Shown here in pieces: positions 53,595 through 62,015 of a DNA stretch of 64,000 nt. Position numbers and translations under genes: made by a program. Positions within the stretch are counted from its first letter, which is position 1, and the number at the start of each line of letters is the position of its first letter. The DNA is from Deltaproteobacteria bacterium. GTDB lineage: Bacteria > Myxococcota_A > Polyangia > Polyangiales > JADJMO01. Location: assembly GCA_025363655.1 (NCBI GenBank), contig JANYDK010000080.1:1-64000 (forward strand), given 5' to 3'. Under the pieces are notes generated by a model. The model had not been told where the DNA came from. It searched no databases and worked only from the letters and a program-made list of their open reading frames with translations.

Positions 53595-53666
53595 GTCTCG
53601 TTTTCGCCAAAGATTGCTTCGCAACTTGGCCGTCCGGTCGATCTCGCTTCGCTCGGTCGCCGGACA
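53595..53666 (+). repeat. Dispersed hairpin repeat, copy 3
   Basis: GTCTCGTTTTCGCCAAAG, then ATTGCTTCGCAACTTGGCC, then the hairpin GTCCGG / CCGGAC around TCGATCTCGCTTCGCTCGGTCG. It is in direct tandem with copy 4 (53667-53739) and nearly identical to it. It lies in the gap between two lipoprotein genes. Confidence 0.85.
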
Positions 53667-53739
53667 GTCTCGTTTCGCCAAAGATTGCTTCGCAACTTTG
53701 GCCGTCCGGTCGATCTCGCTTCGCTCGGTCGCCGGACAG
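53667..53739 (+). repeat. Dispersed hairpin repeat, copy 4
   Basis: Direct tandem duplicate of copy 3, differing by one T less after GTCTCG and one T more in CAACTTTGGCC. Same hairpin GTCCGG / CCGGAC. The 3' end touches the stop codon of the lipoprotein gene at 53740. Confidence 0.85.
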
Positions 53740-54093
53740 TCACTTCGGCAGCGTGCCCGGAGGATCGGGCGCGGTCGTCGGTCCCGGAAGGTTGGGCGGC
53801 TCGCCGCCAGGCTTCTTCTGCAGGCCCGGCTCTTCGCACCCGCGCGCGTCGTCGCCCATGCTGGCAAACGACGAACAGACATACTCGGTGCTCGCACCAC
53901 AGCCGCTCGCGCGATAGGTGGTGCCGCCGCTGCTGACGACCTGGACCTCGTCGGCATCGCACGCGTGCTCTTTGGCGTAGCGCGCCTTGAGCTTGTCGGT
54001 AGTGGTGCTGCAGCCGGCGAGGCCTGCGAGAGAAACGAGCGCGCCGAAGATCGCGAGCGGACCGAGCACGCGGGGACGAACGAGCTCAGGCAT
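53740..54093 (-). CDS. Small Cys-containing lipoprotein
   Basis: A 117-residue protein from ATG 54093, overlapping the end of the upstream gene by 8 bases. A lipobox (LAGLAGC) is followed by a Cys-containing core (HACDADEVQVV, ASGCGASTEYVCSSF, ARGCEEPG) and a Pro/Gly-rich tail. The spacing suggests two disulfides. 'Y.A.GCG....Y.C' patterns recur in short myxobacterial surface lipoproteins of unknown role. It is probably co-expressed with the acidic-tail gene. Confidence 0.68.
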   Translation of the reverse strand: MPELVRPRVLGPLAIFGALVSLAGLAGCSTTTDKLKARYAKEHACDADEVQVVSSGGTTYRASGCGASTEYVCSSFASMGDDARGCEEPGLQKKPGGEPPNLPGPTTAPDPPGTLPK

Positions 54094-54751
54094 TTTTCGA
54101 GTCCTCTTTGTCGTCGTCCTCGTCCTCGTCTTCGTCCTCGTCGTCATCACCTTCGCCGGCTTCTTTCGCCTTCGGCTCGAAGCTGGTGCGTCCGTCGCCG
54201 TTGGAGTCAGCGAGCTCTTTCACCGCGGCGAGGTGCTCTTCCGAGAGCTCCTTCGGCAACGCACCGAGCTCTTGCGCGAGCCAGACGTCGAAGGGAACGA
54301 AGCCACGAACGACGGCCGCGCCCTCGGCGTTGGTCTCGAGCGTGATGACCGGATACTCACCGGCCGAGTCGGGCGTACCGATGTAGAGGAAGCGCGGCGG
54401 CTCGACGCCTTCGCCGAGGAGGAGGCAATCGTCGCCGAGGAGATCGTACGCCTCACCGAAGCGCGGGACCGACTCTTCACCGAGCTCCTGCTCGACGATG
54501 TCCTCGACCGCCATCGCCTCGAACTCCGGCTCTTCGTCGTCGAATTCGAAGCCGAAGTACGACGCGTCGAAGGCGAAGAACGCCTTCATCGCCGGCGAGA
54601 TTTTCTCGTCGTTGGGCAGGCGGAGCTTCTTGAGGATGCCGGGCGGGACCGGCGTCGGCTCGGCGATGGTGCCTTTTTCCGTCGCCGAGGCGATTGCTGC
54701 TTTGACGAGTGCTGCGCCGCGGAGCGCTCCCTGGTTCTTCTTGCTGGCCAT
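54086..54751 (-). CDS. Acidic-tail protein with EF-hand-like loop
   Basis: A 221-residue protein from ATG 54751 (MASKKNQG). It is cytoplasmic by lack of a signal. The middle (about residues 60-170) is an alpha/beta domain with AFDASYFGFEFDDEEPEFEAMA, YDLLGDDCLLLGEG and RFLYIGTPDSAGEYPVITLE, which resembles SMI1/KNR4 (SUKH) immunity-type folds; this is a weak call. Then DSNGDGRTSFEP looks like a calcium EF-hand loop. The tail is a run of Asp/Glu with Lys. It overlaps the lipoprotein gene by 8 bases. Confidence 0.55.
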   Translation of the reverse strand: MASKKNQGALRGAALVKAAIASATEKGTIAEPTPVPPGILKKLRLPNDEKISPAMKAFFAFDASYFGFEFDDEEPEFEAMAVEDIVEQELGEESVPRFGEAYDLLGDDCLLLGEGVEPPRFLYIGTPDSAGEYPVITLETNAEGAAVVRGFVPFDVWLAQELGALPKELSEEHLAAVKELADSNGDGRTSFEPKAKEAGEGDDDEDEDEDEDDDKEDSKNA

Positions 54752-54782
54752 GGGGAGCAAGAACCACCTGACGCCCAGGAGG

Positions 54783-55529
54783 TCAACGTTGACGGGTGAA
54801 GATCTCGCGTGGGACGCGTGCGAAGCGCGCGAGGACGATCGGCATCACGAAGGCGAAGGCAGGCAAGAGGGCGAAGGCGATCATCCAGCTGTCCTCCCAG
54901 CCCGGATGGATGCTGCACGGGGTGAGCGTGTGCGTGCTGAGCGCCGCGACCGCGTAGATGCCGAGCGCCGCGGGCGCGCCGAAGATCACGCCCCAGGCAC
55001 GCATGCGCGCGACCGCGTGGGCCCCGGCGACGAGCATCAAGCTGAAGCCGCCGAGGAGGGCGGCGTCGCCGTATCGGTGGACGACGGTGGCGCTGATGGC
55101 AGTGAGTGAGGTGGTGACCGCGATGGTGGCTGCAGAGATCATTCCGACGACGAACCACCGCGAATGACGAATCGGTGCGAACGCGCTGCGATCGAGGGCT
55201 GCGCGAAGGACCGAGCGGGAGAGGACGATCGCGACCAGCGAGGCGACCGCGAGGATTCCGGTGCGCGAGAAGAGCTCACCATGTTGGAGCGTGACGTACG
55301 CCGTGGTGGCGAAGACGAGCCAGAGGACGCCGTGCGCGACCACCTGGGCGAACGCGGAGAGACGGGTGATGGCGAAGGTCGCCAAGAACGCGAGCCCCGT
55401 GAGAGCGAGCAGCGGCGCCGAGATGGCTCGCGGTGCGTGGAGGGTCGCGTTTTCGCGGAGCACCTCGACGCTGGCATGGGTGAGGCCGAGGGCGACGACG
55501 AAGGATGCGAGGGGGGCGGCGAGCCTCAT
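54783..55529 (-). CDS. Polytopic membrane protein
   Basis: A 248-residue protein from ATG 55529 with about seven membrane helices (LASFVVALGLTHA; PLLALTGLAFLATFAITRLS; VVAHGVLWLVFATTAYVTL; GILAVASLVAIVL; WFVVGMISAATIAVTTSLTA; LGGFSLMLVAGAHAVARM; AFALLPAFAFVMPIVLA). No family recognised. The last loop holds PCSIHPGWEDSW. It is downstream on the same strand of the startless coding stretch at 55541-55830. Confidence 0.65.
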   Translation of the reverse strand: MRLAAPLASFVVALGLTHASVEVLRENATLHAPRAISAPLLALTGLAFLATFAITRLSAFAQVVAHGVLWLVFATTAYVTLQHGELFSRTGILAVASLVAIVLSRSVLRAALDRSAFAPIRHSRWFVVGMISAATIAVTTSLTAISATVVHRYGDAALLGGFSLMLVAGAHAVARMRAWGVIFGAPAALGIYAVAALSTHTLTPCSIHPGWEDSWMIAFALLPAFAFVMPIVLARFARVPREIFTRQR

Positions 55530-55540
55530 GAGAACCTCAC

Positions 55541-55830
55541 TCACGCTCGCACCCGCTTGAGGTCGCGGACCGCACGTCGCAAGAGGACAGACATCTCTTC
55601 CACGCGCTTCAGCATCGCATCGACTTCGCTCTTGTCGAGCTTGTCGCCGAAACCGGCGAACGCCTTGGAGCCGAGGACCGACTCGAGACCGGACGCGAAG
55701 CCGGTGACCTTCGAGAGCGCGCGCTTGCCCGTCAGCCTCGTCCGCGTCTTCCGACCTTGCGCCTTGAGCGCCTCGACGACGTAGCAAAAGTCCCGGTTCT
55801 GGCGCCGGAACCGGAGCAGTTTTGCGGGAA
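55541..55830 (-). pseudogene. Coding-like stretch without a normal start (possible frameshifted gene)
   Basis: On the minus strand one frame ending at TGA 55541-55543 reads with strong GC3 codon use through RRQNRDFCYVVEALKAQGRK, ALSKVTGFASGLESVLGSKA and LDKSEVDAMLKRVEEMSVLL to the end KRVRA. Composition (balanced Lys/Glu/Asp, helical periodicity) looks like a real protein, but no ATG or GTG precedes the well-formed part; the first in-frame ATG is 55615. An adjacent frame upstream gives a plausible N-terminus (MGDGTLTPPPASQLLPEDPD, starting near 55913). A frameshift or a non-standard start would reconcile them. Confidence 0.4.
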
Positions 55831-55894
55831 TTTGGCTCGATTTCCGATCGCAGGTCGGGGTCTTCGGGGAGCAACTGCGACGCCGGCGGGGGCG

Positions 55895-56296
55895 TCAGCG
55901 TTCCATCACCCAACGTGCGAGTCGTCGGACGTGCTCGCGCTCACTCTCGAGGTTGGCGGCGGCGACGGCGTGGACGCGCGCGGGGCGGAGGCGGAGGGCG
56001 AGACGCAGCTGATCGCGAAACTGCTCGGAGAAGATCCCGTCGGCGAGTCGGCGCGTCACCGCTCCGACGAGGCGCTCGATCTGCGCGTCGGTGAGCGGCC
56101 GGTGCTTGAGCCGACGAGCCATCATCGCGCGCGCGCGTCCGTGCCAGAGACCGCGCGTCTCGAGGACGAAGAACTCGAGGCATGTCTCGATCGCCGAAGG
56201 GTCGTCGCTCAGCAGTCGATCGGCGAGCGCGCGCAGCGAGGGTTTGCTGACCGACACGCCCGAGAGGGTAGCCGAGTGGCCCCTCATCTCGGACAC
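55895..56296 (-). CDS. Hypothetical helical protein
   Basis: A 133-residue reading frame; GTG 56257 (VSVSKPSLRALADRLL) is an alternative start. It is predicted fully helical, with no signal or membrane segment: SLRALADRLLSDDPSAIE, CLEFFVLETRGLWHGRAR, MMARRLKHRPLTDAQIERLV, GIFSEQFRDQLRLALRL. Codon use supports real coding. No family recognised. Confidence 0.6.
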   Translation of the reverse strand: MSEMRGHSATLSGVSVSKPSLRALADRLLSDDPSAIETCLEFFVLETRGLWHGRARAMMARRLKHRPLTDAQIERLVGAVTRRLADGIFSEQFRDQLRLALRLRPARVHAVAAANLESEREHVRRLARWVMER

Positions 56297-56306
56297 TACC
56301 GAGCGC

Positions 56307-57467
56307 TCACGGCACCAGCGCGCGCGGAATCGACACTACCCGATAGGGATCGACGAGGAAGACGTTGGTCGGTCCCACCAAAAGTCGCCGCGCGATGAAG
56401 TCGATGCGCGGAATCGACAGGGTGTGCGCATCGGGGTGCGCCGTTCCGAGAGGGACGCGCTCGACACCGAAGCCGGAGACCGTGCCTCCTTCGTCGCTCG
56501 ATCGGTCGAGGACGGTGAAATAGAGGCTGGTCCCGTCGGTGCCGAGGTCGCGACCGAAGTGCTCGTCGTCGACGAAGATGTCGAGCGGAGCCGAGGTGCC
56601 TGCCTGCGTCGTCGAGATGACGAAGCCCGTCCCGCCATCTCCGGTATGGGACGCCGACACCGCAGCGACGCCGCCGGGGATCGGTGCGAGCGCGATCAGG
56701 CCGCGGTTGGCGAGCGAGAGCACGTTGCGAGCGGCGCCGCCGGCCTTCGGAACACCGCGCACGGTCGCCACGCCACCGCCTTGCGCGAACCAGTAGAGGG
56801 TATCGGCGTCGCCCCAGATGCAGCGCGCGTCCGTGCACGTGATGCTGGTCACCTCGGCGACTTGCGTGACGGCGTGCGAAGTCTTGTCGATGCGCTGAAG
56901 GGAGTTGGCTTGGCGCGCCGAATGGCCATTGAAGTCGCAGCAAGGGTCGAAGATCTCGGTGCCACCGGCAGTTCCGTTGCCGACCGCGACGTAGATCGCG
57001 CCGTCGTCGACGACGAGGTCCCACACGGCACACTGATTACCCGTGGGACCCGAGGGCGCGGTGTCGGCGTCGGCGACGACGGTCGAGGCGCCTCCGGCCT
57101 TCGAAACGCGGTGCACCTTGCACGAGCTGCCCTCCACCCAATAGAGGTCGGTCGCGTCGCGCGCGAGGTAGATGCCGCCGTCGAGGCCATCGGCGATCAC
57201 CGTCTTGCCAGAGCCATCTTTGGCGAGCGCCCAGATGGCCGAGCTCTTGGCACCGGCGCTGGTGTCGCCCGACTCCACGGCGACGAAGACCGTCGTGGAG
57301 TCGAGGACGGCGCTGCCGAAGAACGAACGGTTGCCGGTCGTCCTGTCCGGGGACCAGCTGAGCAGGATGGCCTGGTCGTTCGGCGTCGGACCGGGATCAG
57401 GGCCAGCGCCGAAGCACGAGGCGATCGAAGTAGCGCCGACGAGGAGGGAGAGAAGGAGCTTGCGCAT
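56307..57467 (-). CDS. Propeller-type lipoprotein
   Basis: A 386-residue protein from ATG 57467, six bases after the stop of the PEGA/barrel gene, so the last gene of the second kinase operon. The lipobox is SIASC. The body has repeated strand blocks (TTVFVAVESGDTSAG; GGIYLARDATDLYWVEGS; DDGAIYVAVGNGTAGG; DADTLYWFAQGGGVATVRG; GTSLYFTVLDRSS; GPTNVFLVDPYRVVSI), typical of the 'DxxxLYW' propellers found in myxobacterial lipoproteins. CCDFNGHS is a Cys pair. A ligand-binding surface role is likely. Confidence 0.78.
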   Translation of the reverse strand: MRKLLLSLLVGATSIASCFGAGPDPGPTPNDQAILLSWSPDRTTGNRSFFGSAVLDSTTVFVAVESGDTSAGAKSSAIWALAKDGSGKTVIADGLDGGIYLARDATDLYWVEGSSCKVHRVSKAGGASTVVADADTAPSGPTGNQCAVWDLVVDDGAIYVAVGNGTAGGTEIFDPCCDFNGHSARQANSLQRIDKTSHAVTQVAEVTSITCTDARCIWGDADTLYWFAQGGGVATVRGVPKAGGAARNVLSLANRGLIALAPIPGGVAAVSASHTGDGGTGFVISTTQAGTSAPLDIFVDDEHFGRDLGTDGTSLYFTVLDRSSDEGGTVSGFGVERVPLGTAHPDAHTLSIPRIDFIARRLLVGPTNVFLVDPYRVVSIPRALVP

Positions 57468-57472
57468 GGCGT

Positions 57473-59029
57473 TCAAAAGGTCAGCGCCGCACGGGCGCCG
57501 AAGAGGAGGGAGAACCCGAAGCCGTTCTCGCTGTGATGGATGCCGAACGACTCCCTGCCGTTGTCACCCGAGGTGGTGACGCCCCCGGAGGTGGTGCTGC
57601 TGAGGCGGAATCGATCGAACTTGTCGCTGCCGTAGATATTCAACGAAGAGGCGAAGAAGGGGCCGACGGTGAACGGGCGATACGAAGGGGTGACGTGCCA
57701 ATCGACGCCGAGCTGCAGGCCCGGCTGCAGCGCGCCGGTGTTGACGGAGTCGGTGCTGGCGCCGCCGAGTGGATCGTACGTGCGCGCCTTGCCTCCTTGG
57801 ACCATGAAGCCGAAGTCGAAGCCGATCCATGGATCGATGTCGGCGCTTGGCAGCGTGTGGACGATGAGCTCGACCCCCACCTTGCCATAGGCGCAGCTGT
57901 CGAACGAGTAGCGCATCTCGAGATCGGCGCTCGATGCGGCGGTGGGGCCGTGCGCGGCGGTCGCACACGACTTCCCGGTCGTGATCTTGCCGGCCTGCAG
58001 ATAGATGCCCCAGATCACGGCGCGCCCGAGGTGAAAGCCGAGGTCGAGCCACAACGGCGCGACGCCCGCGCCGCCGTTGCGCGTGAACGTGCCGTAGCCG
58101 GTGCGCAGTCCCATCGTGAACGTCGGTCCTGAAGGCGCGAGCGGCGCGGCGGGCCCGACCTTCTCGCCTGCCGGGTCGAGCACCACGTCGACGACGCGAG
58201 CGTCCCCATCGAGGAGCACGACCTCGGATTGGTGCGTGAGCATCCCGGGCGCGCTCACGCGGAGCGGATGTCCACCGGCGGCGAGCTTGCCCTGCCAGGT
58301 GCCGACGCCGACCTCTTCGTTGTCGATGAAGATGTGCGCCCCCGCCGGCGCGTTGATCTTCAGCGTCGCGCCGGTGACGACGATGATCAGCTTCGCCTCG
58401 ACGACAGCCTCTTTGTCGCCGCCGACCACGATGGTGGCCTCGAAGTCCTTGAAGCCCTCTTTGTGAATTCGCACTTTCCGCGAGCCGAGGTCGACCGCGA
58501 TCGGCTTCTCGAGGGGCGTCTTCCCCGCGACCTCGTCGTCGATGAGCACGTCCGCGCCCGGCTGATCGACGACGACCTTCAAGGTCGAGATGAAGGGCTC
58601 GATCGCCGCGATCAGCGCCTCGGCGTCTTCACGATCTTTCTGCGTCAGGAGCGCGCCGCCCTCGGCGAGGTACCGCTGGAGGTGCGTGCGCATCTTCACG
58701 TAGTGCCGGAGATTCTTCTCGCAGCTGGCGAGGTTGAAGAGGAGCCGCGCGTCCTTCGCCTTGTCGTGGGCCGCGCTGAACTTGATCGACGCGCCCCCGA
58801 AGTCCTTAAGCGAGTACGCCGTCATGCCGGCGTCGTAGTCGTCCTTCGCAGGACCGCTCAGCGTCTCGGCCAGCGGCTTCGGACCCATGGCCGTGGGCAC
58901 TGCGGACGCGGATGCACTGGCTTTTGCCGACCCCGCGGGCTTCGCCGGCGCACCGAGCACGCGCGAGCTCGCTGCGACGAGCCCTGCGATCGGCAACACC
59001 GCGATCACCCCCCATCGACGAAGCTTCAT
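57473..59029 (-). CDS. TPR/PEGA and outer-membrane beta-barrel protein, kinase partner
   Basis: A 518-residue protein from ATG 59029, overlapping the kinase stop by ATGA. The signal peptide ends VLGAPAK. Residues about 55-130 are TPR-like (YDAGMTAYSLKDFGGASIKFS; RLLFNLASCEKNLRHYV). Two PEGA domains follow (STLKVVVDQPGADVLIDDEV; ATLKINAPAGAHIFIDNEEV). The last about 230 residues look like an outer-membrane beta-barrel ending in an aromatic residue (FGFSLLFGARAALTF, terminal Phe). So a periplasmic PEGA part tied to a barrel could report outer-membrane state to the kinase. Confidence 0.82.
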   Translation of the reverse strand: MKLRRWGVIAVLPIAGLVAASSRVLGAPAKPAGSAKASASASAVPTAMGPKPLAETLSGPAKDDYDAGMTAYSLKDFGGASIKFSAAHDKAKDARLLFNLASCEKNLRHYVKMRTHLQRYLAEGGALLTQKDREDAEALIAAIEPFISTLKVVVDQPGADVLIDDEVAGKTPLEKPIAVDLGSRKVRIHKEGFKDFEATIVVGGDKEAVVEAKLIIVVTGATLKINAPAGAHIFIDNEEVGVGTWQGKLAAGGHPLRVSAPGMLTHQSEVVLLDGDARVVDVVLDPAGEKVGPAAPLAPSGPTFTMGLRTGYGTFTRNGGAGVAPLWLDLGFHLGRAVIWGIYLQAGKITTGKSCATAAHGPTAASSADLEMRYSFDSCAYGKVGVELIVHTLPSADIDPWIGFDFGFMVQGGKARTYDPLGGASTDSVNTGALQPGLQLGVDWHVTPSYRPFTVGPFFASSLNIYGSDKFDRFRLSSTTSGGVTTSGDNGRESFGIHHSENGFGFSLLFGARAALTF

Positions 59030-60501
59030 TTCGGTTCCATGTCGAGGAGCACGTTCTTCTTCGGGGTGGACGCGGTGGTCGGCGGGCTCTGCGTGGCGAC
59101 GACGGGAGGTGCGGAGACGATCGGAGGCGCAGAGACGGTGGCTTTCACGATCACCGGGATCTTGGGGAGCTTGACGGTCGCCGACGGCGAGACGGTCACC
59201 GCCTCGGTGCTGGTCGACGTCGCAATTGCAGTCGTCGTGGTCACGGTCGTGGTCACCGCCGCGGCGCTGGTCGGCGTCGCCGTCTCCGTCGCCGTTCCTG
59301 GACGCGTCGCGTTCACATTTGCCGGCACTTTGGCCGAGTCCGTGCTCTGTGTCGGCGTGCCGTTCTTCTCTCCCGCGCCCCTCGTCAAGAAGAACACGCC
59401 GGCGCCGCCGAACGCGACGATCGCCAGACCAAAGGCGATCCAACTCGCCGACGACTTGCGCGGCACGTCGAGGTTCGTTCCGCCCCACGCGTTGGTGGCT
59501 GGCTCGCTCGCGCCCATCGTCGCGGTCCGCGCGAGAGCGACGCGCTGCGGGTCGAGGACCGGATGCTCGCCGGAAAGACGCGAGATGCGCTCGAGCGAGA
59601 CGTCGGCGATTTTGGAAGGAGTGTGGGCCGCGATCGCGTGCACGAAGGCCGACACGTTGGGAAAGCGCTGCGCGGGATCCTTCGCCAAGCAGCGCGAGAT
59701 CGCCGCGTCGAGCGTGGGCGGGACGTCGGGCCGCACTTCGAGGAGCGAGGCGTGCGGCGCGTGGAGGATGCGCGTCACCAGCTCGGCGACGGTGGCGCCG
59801 TCGAAGGGAGGGCGCGCCGCGATCAGCTCGTAGAGAATGACACCGAGCGCCCAGACGTCGGAGCGCGCGTCGACGTCCTTCGCCGAGATCAGCTGCTCAG
59901 GCGACATGTAGAGCGGCGAGCCCATGACCGCGGCAGTCTTGGTCAGCGCGACCTCTTCGCTCCGTCCACCGACGGTGAGCTTGGAAATTCCGAAGTCGAG
60001 GACCTTGATCAGATCGCCCCGCCCCGGGCGCGTGGCGAGGAAGAGGTTCGCCGGTTTGAGATCGCGGTGGACGATGCCGGCCGCGTGCGCCTCGGCGATG
60101 GCCTCGCACGCCTGCAGCAGGTACCCGACGGCCTCTGCTACCGGCAGCGCGCCGCGCTTCTGCAGGAGCTGCGAGAGGTCCGACCCCTCGAGAAACTCCA
60201 TCACCATGTACGGCGAGCCGGACTCGGCGAGGGTGCCGACGTCGATGACGCGCGCGACGTGCTCGCTGTGGATCTTGGCCGCGGCCCTCGCCTCACGGGC
60301 GAAGCGCGCGACGATCTCGGGCTCTCGCGCCGCGCCCGGGAGGAGGAACTTGAGGGCGACGCGTTGATCGAGCTGGAGGTGCGTCGCCGCGACGACCACG
60401 CCCATGCCGCCGACGCCGAGCACCTTCTCGACGCGATACTTCCCCGCGAGGATCTCCCCCTCGCGAGCACCCTCCGGCACCGCCTCCGACGCCCCGCTCA
60501 T
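59026..60501 (-). CDS. Ser/Thr protein kinase with single membrane segment
   Basis: A 491-residue protein. The kinase domain is canonical: Gly-rich loop LGVGGMGVVV, ATP Lys in VALKFL (about 51), catalytic loop HRDLKPAN (about 145), DFG (about 168) and SPE for APE. A membrane helix (WIAFGLAIVAFGGAGVFFL, about 348-366) leads to an outside tail of about 120 residues rich in Thr, Val, Ala and Pro with no folded domain. It heads an operon with the PEGA/barrel protein and a propeller lipoprotein. It probably phosphorylates cytoplasmic targets when the envelope state changes. Confidence 0.94.
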   Translation of the reverse strand: MSGASEAVPEGAREGEILAGKYRVEKVLGVGGMGVVVAATHLQLDQRVALKFLLPGAAREPEIVARFAREARAAAKIHSEHVARVIDVGTLAESGSPYMVMEFLEGSDLSQLLQKRGALPVAEAVGYLLQACEAIAEAHAAGIVHRDLKPANLFLATRPGRGDLIKVLDFGISKLTVGGRSEEVALTKTAAVMGSPLYMSPEQLISAKDVDARSDVWALGVILYELIAARPPFDGATVAELVTRILHAPHASLLEVRPDVPPTLDAAISRCLAKDPAQRFPNVSAFVHAIAAHTPSKIADVSLERISRLSGEHPVLDPQRVALARTATMGASEPATNAWGGTNLDVPRKSSASWIAFGLAIVAFGGAGVFFLTRGAGEKNGTPTQSTDSAKVPANVNATRPGTATETATPTSAAAVTTTVTTTTAIATSTSTEAVTVSPSATVKLPKIPVIVKATVSAPPIVSAPPVVATQSPPTTASTPKKNVLLDMEPK

Positions 60502-60563
60502 CGTCCCCCCCGGTCGACGTCGATTCTATCACAGCGCCTGGATGCTGGATGCGTGCGGCTGGC

Positions 60564-61997
60564 TCAGGTCTCTTCCCCGCGAATCGCCGCCTTCAACGTC
60601 TTCACGTCGAGGCCGAGCGCGCGGAAGGCAATGGCGAAGAAGACGAGCGTGGCGATGGCGCGCATCGCCAGCGAAGCGATGCCAGGACGAGCGATGGCGA
60701 CGAGCACGGTGCAGGAGGCGGCGCCGAGCGCGAGGACCACCAGCGCGCGCGCGACCGGCAAATCGAGCGGGAAAATGCGCTGAACGAGCACGCGGCAGAC
60801 GATGGTGGTGGCGAGCGTGGCGACGAGGAAGCCGATCGCTGCACCGATGAGGCCAATGTGCGGAAGGAGGAGCCACGTCAGCGGGAGTGCGACCGCGACG
60901 TGGACGACGGCGACGACGGCCCAAGCGTCGGTGCGTTTGGCGAAGTCGGCGCCGAGGCCGACGATGCGCATCACTCCATCGATGACGAAGGCGAAGACGA
61001 GCGCGGGGGCGAGGAGCGCGGCGTCGCGATAACTTCCGGGCGCGAGGAGCGGAAAGACCTCGGGCGCGAGCGACGCGGTGCCGAACGCAATGCTGGCGAA
61101 GAGGACGACGTAGCCCGCGAAGAAGAGCCGCAACATCGCCTGCCCGCTGCGCGTCGCGAACGTCTTGTAGATGTACGGCTGCAAGGCCAACGTCAGCGCC
61201 ATGTTGGCGAGGACGATCGGCGCGACGATGCGCACCGCGAGATCGTAGCGAGCGACGTCGCCGACCCCGAGGCGGAACTTGATGATGTAACGATCGAACT
61301 CGCGGACGCCGCTGAGCACGAAGAGGACGCCGATCGGCGCGCCGAGCCGGAGCATTCGAAGCGCGTGATCGAGCCGCGGGCGACCTCGGAACGTCGATCG
61401 ACAGGCGACGAGATAGGGCACGAGCACGATCAGCTTCGCCCAGAGCGAGGCGAGGAAAAGTCCGCGGAGACCGCCGTCGTGGACGACGACCCAGAAGACC
61501 GTCAGCCCCGCTTCGGCGACCGCTTGGAGCGCCGTCAGCGCCGAGAGCGTGAGGTGCCGCTCTTCACTCCGCAGCTGATCGCCGAAGCCGAAGACGAGGG
61601 TCGCCGGCACGACGTTGGCGATGACGAGCGAGAACATCGACGGCCCGGTGGCGCCGGCCTCGAGCCAATGCGCGAGCGGGGCGGCGAAGAAAAACAGCGC
61701 GCCGACGACCGCGGCCGTGAGGACCACCCGCATGACCATCAGCGAGGCGAAGAGCGACGCGCGTCCGCCCTCGGGCTCGTCCGCCGAGAGACGCAGCGCA
61801 GCCGTTCCAGTGCCGAGATCAGCGGCGATTTGCGCGAAAGGGACGATCGTCCCGAGGATGATGAAGACACCGTAGGTCTGCATCGAGACCGCGTGGACGA
61901 CGAGCGGCACGGTGACGATGCGAAGGAGCCGCGGCGCCATCAGCGCGATCGAGTAGACGGAGACGCTCCGGAGGAGGCGGACTGCGGGGCGCGTCAT
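60564..61997 (-). CDS. Polysaccharide flippase, Wzx/MATE-like (PST family)
   Basis: A 477-residue protein with about 12-14 membrane helices and the PST/Wzx pattern: the opening VSVYSIALMAPRLLRIVTVPLV, ADLGTGTAALRLSADEPEGG, and later GLGADFAKRTDAWAVVAVVH. The family moves lipid-linked sugars across the inner membrane. It ends 63 bases before the kinase gene. On the same strand, immediately upstream (18 bases), is the zinc-ribbon membrane protein. This fits a small exopolysaccharide or O-antigen block with the WbsX-like gene at 62671. Confidence 0.82.
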   Translation of the reverse strand: MTRPAVRLLRSVSVYSIALMAPRLLRIVTVPLVVHAVSMQTYGVFIILGTIVPFAQIAADLGTGTAALRLSADEPEGGRASLFASLMVMRVVLTAAVVGALFFFAAPLAHWLEAGATGPSMFSLVIANVVPATLVFGFGDQLRSEERHLTLSALTALQAVAEAGLTVFWVVVHDGGLRGLFLASLWAKLIVLVPYLVACRSTFRGRPRLDHALRMLRLGAPIGVLFVLSGVREFDRYIIKFRLGVGDVARYDLAVRIVAPIVLANMALTLALQPYIYKTFATRSGQAMLRLFFAGYVVLFASIAFGTASLAPEVFPLLAPGSYRDAALLAPALVFAFVIDGVMRIVGLGADFAKRTDAWAVVAVVHVAVALPLTWLLLPHIGLIGAAIGFLVATLATTIVCRVLVQRIFPLDLPVARALVVLALGAASCTVLVAIARPGIASLAMRAIATLVFFAIAFRALGLDVKTLKAAIRGEET

Positions 61998-62015
61998 GTC
62001 GGCTCGCAGGCCCTG

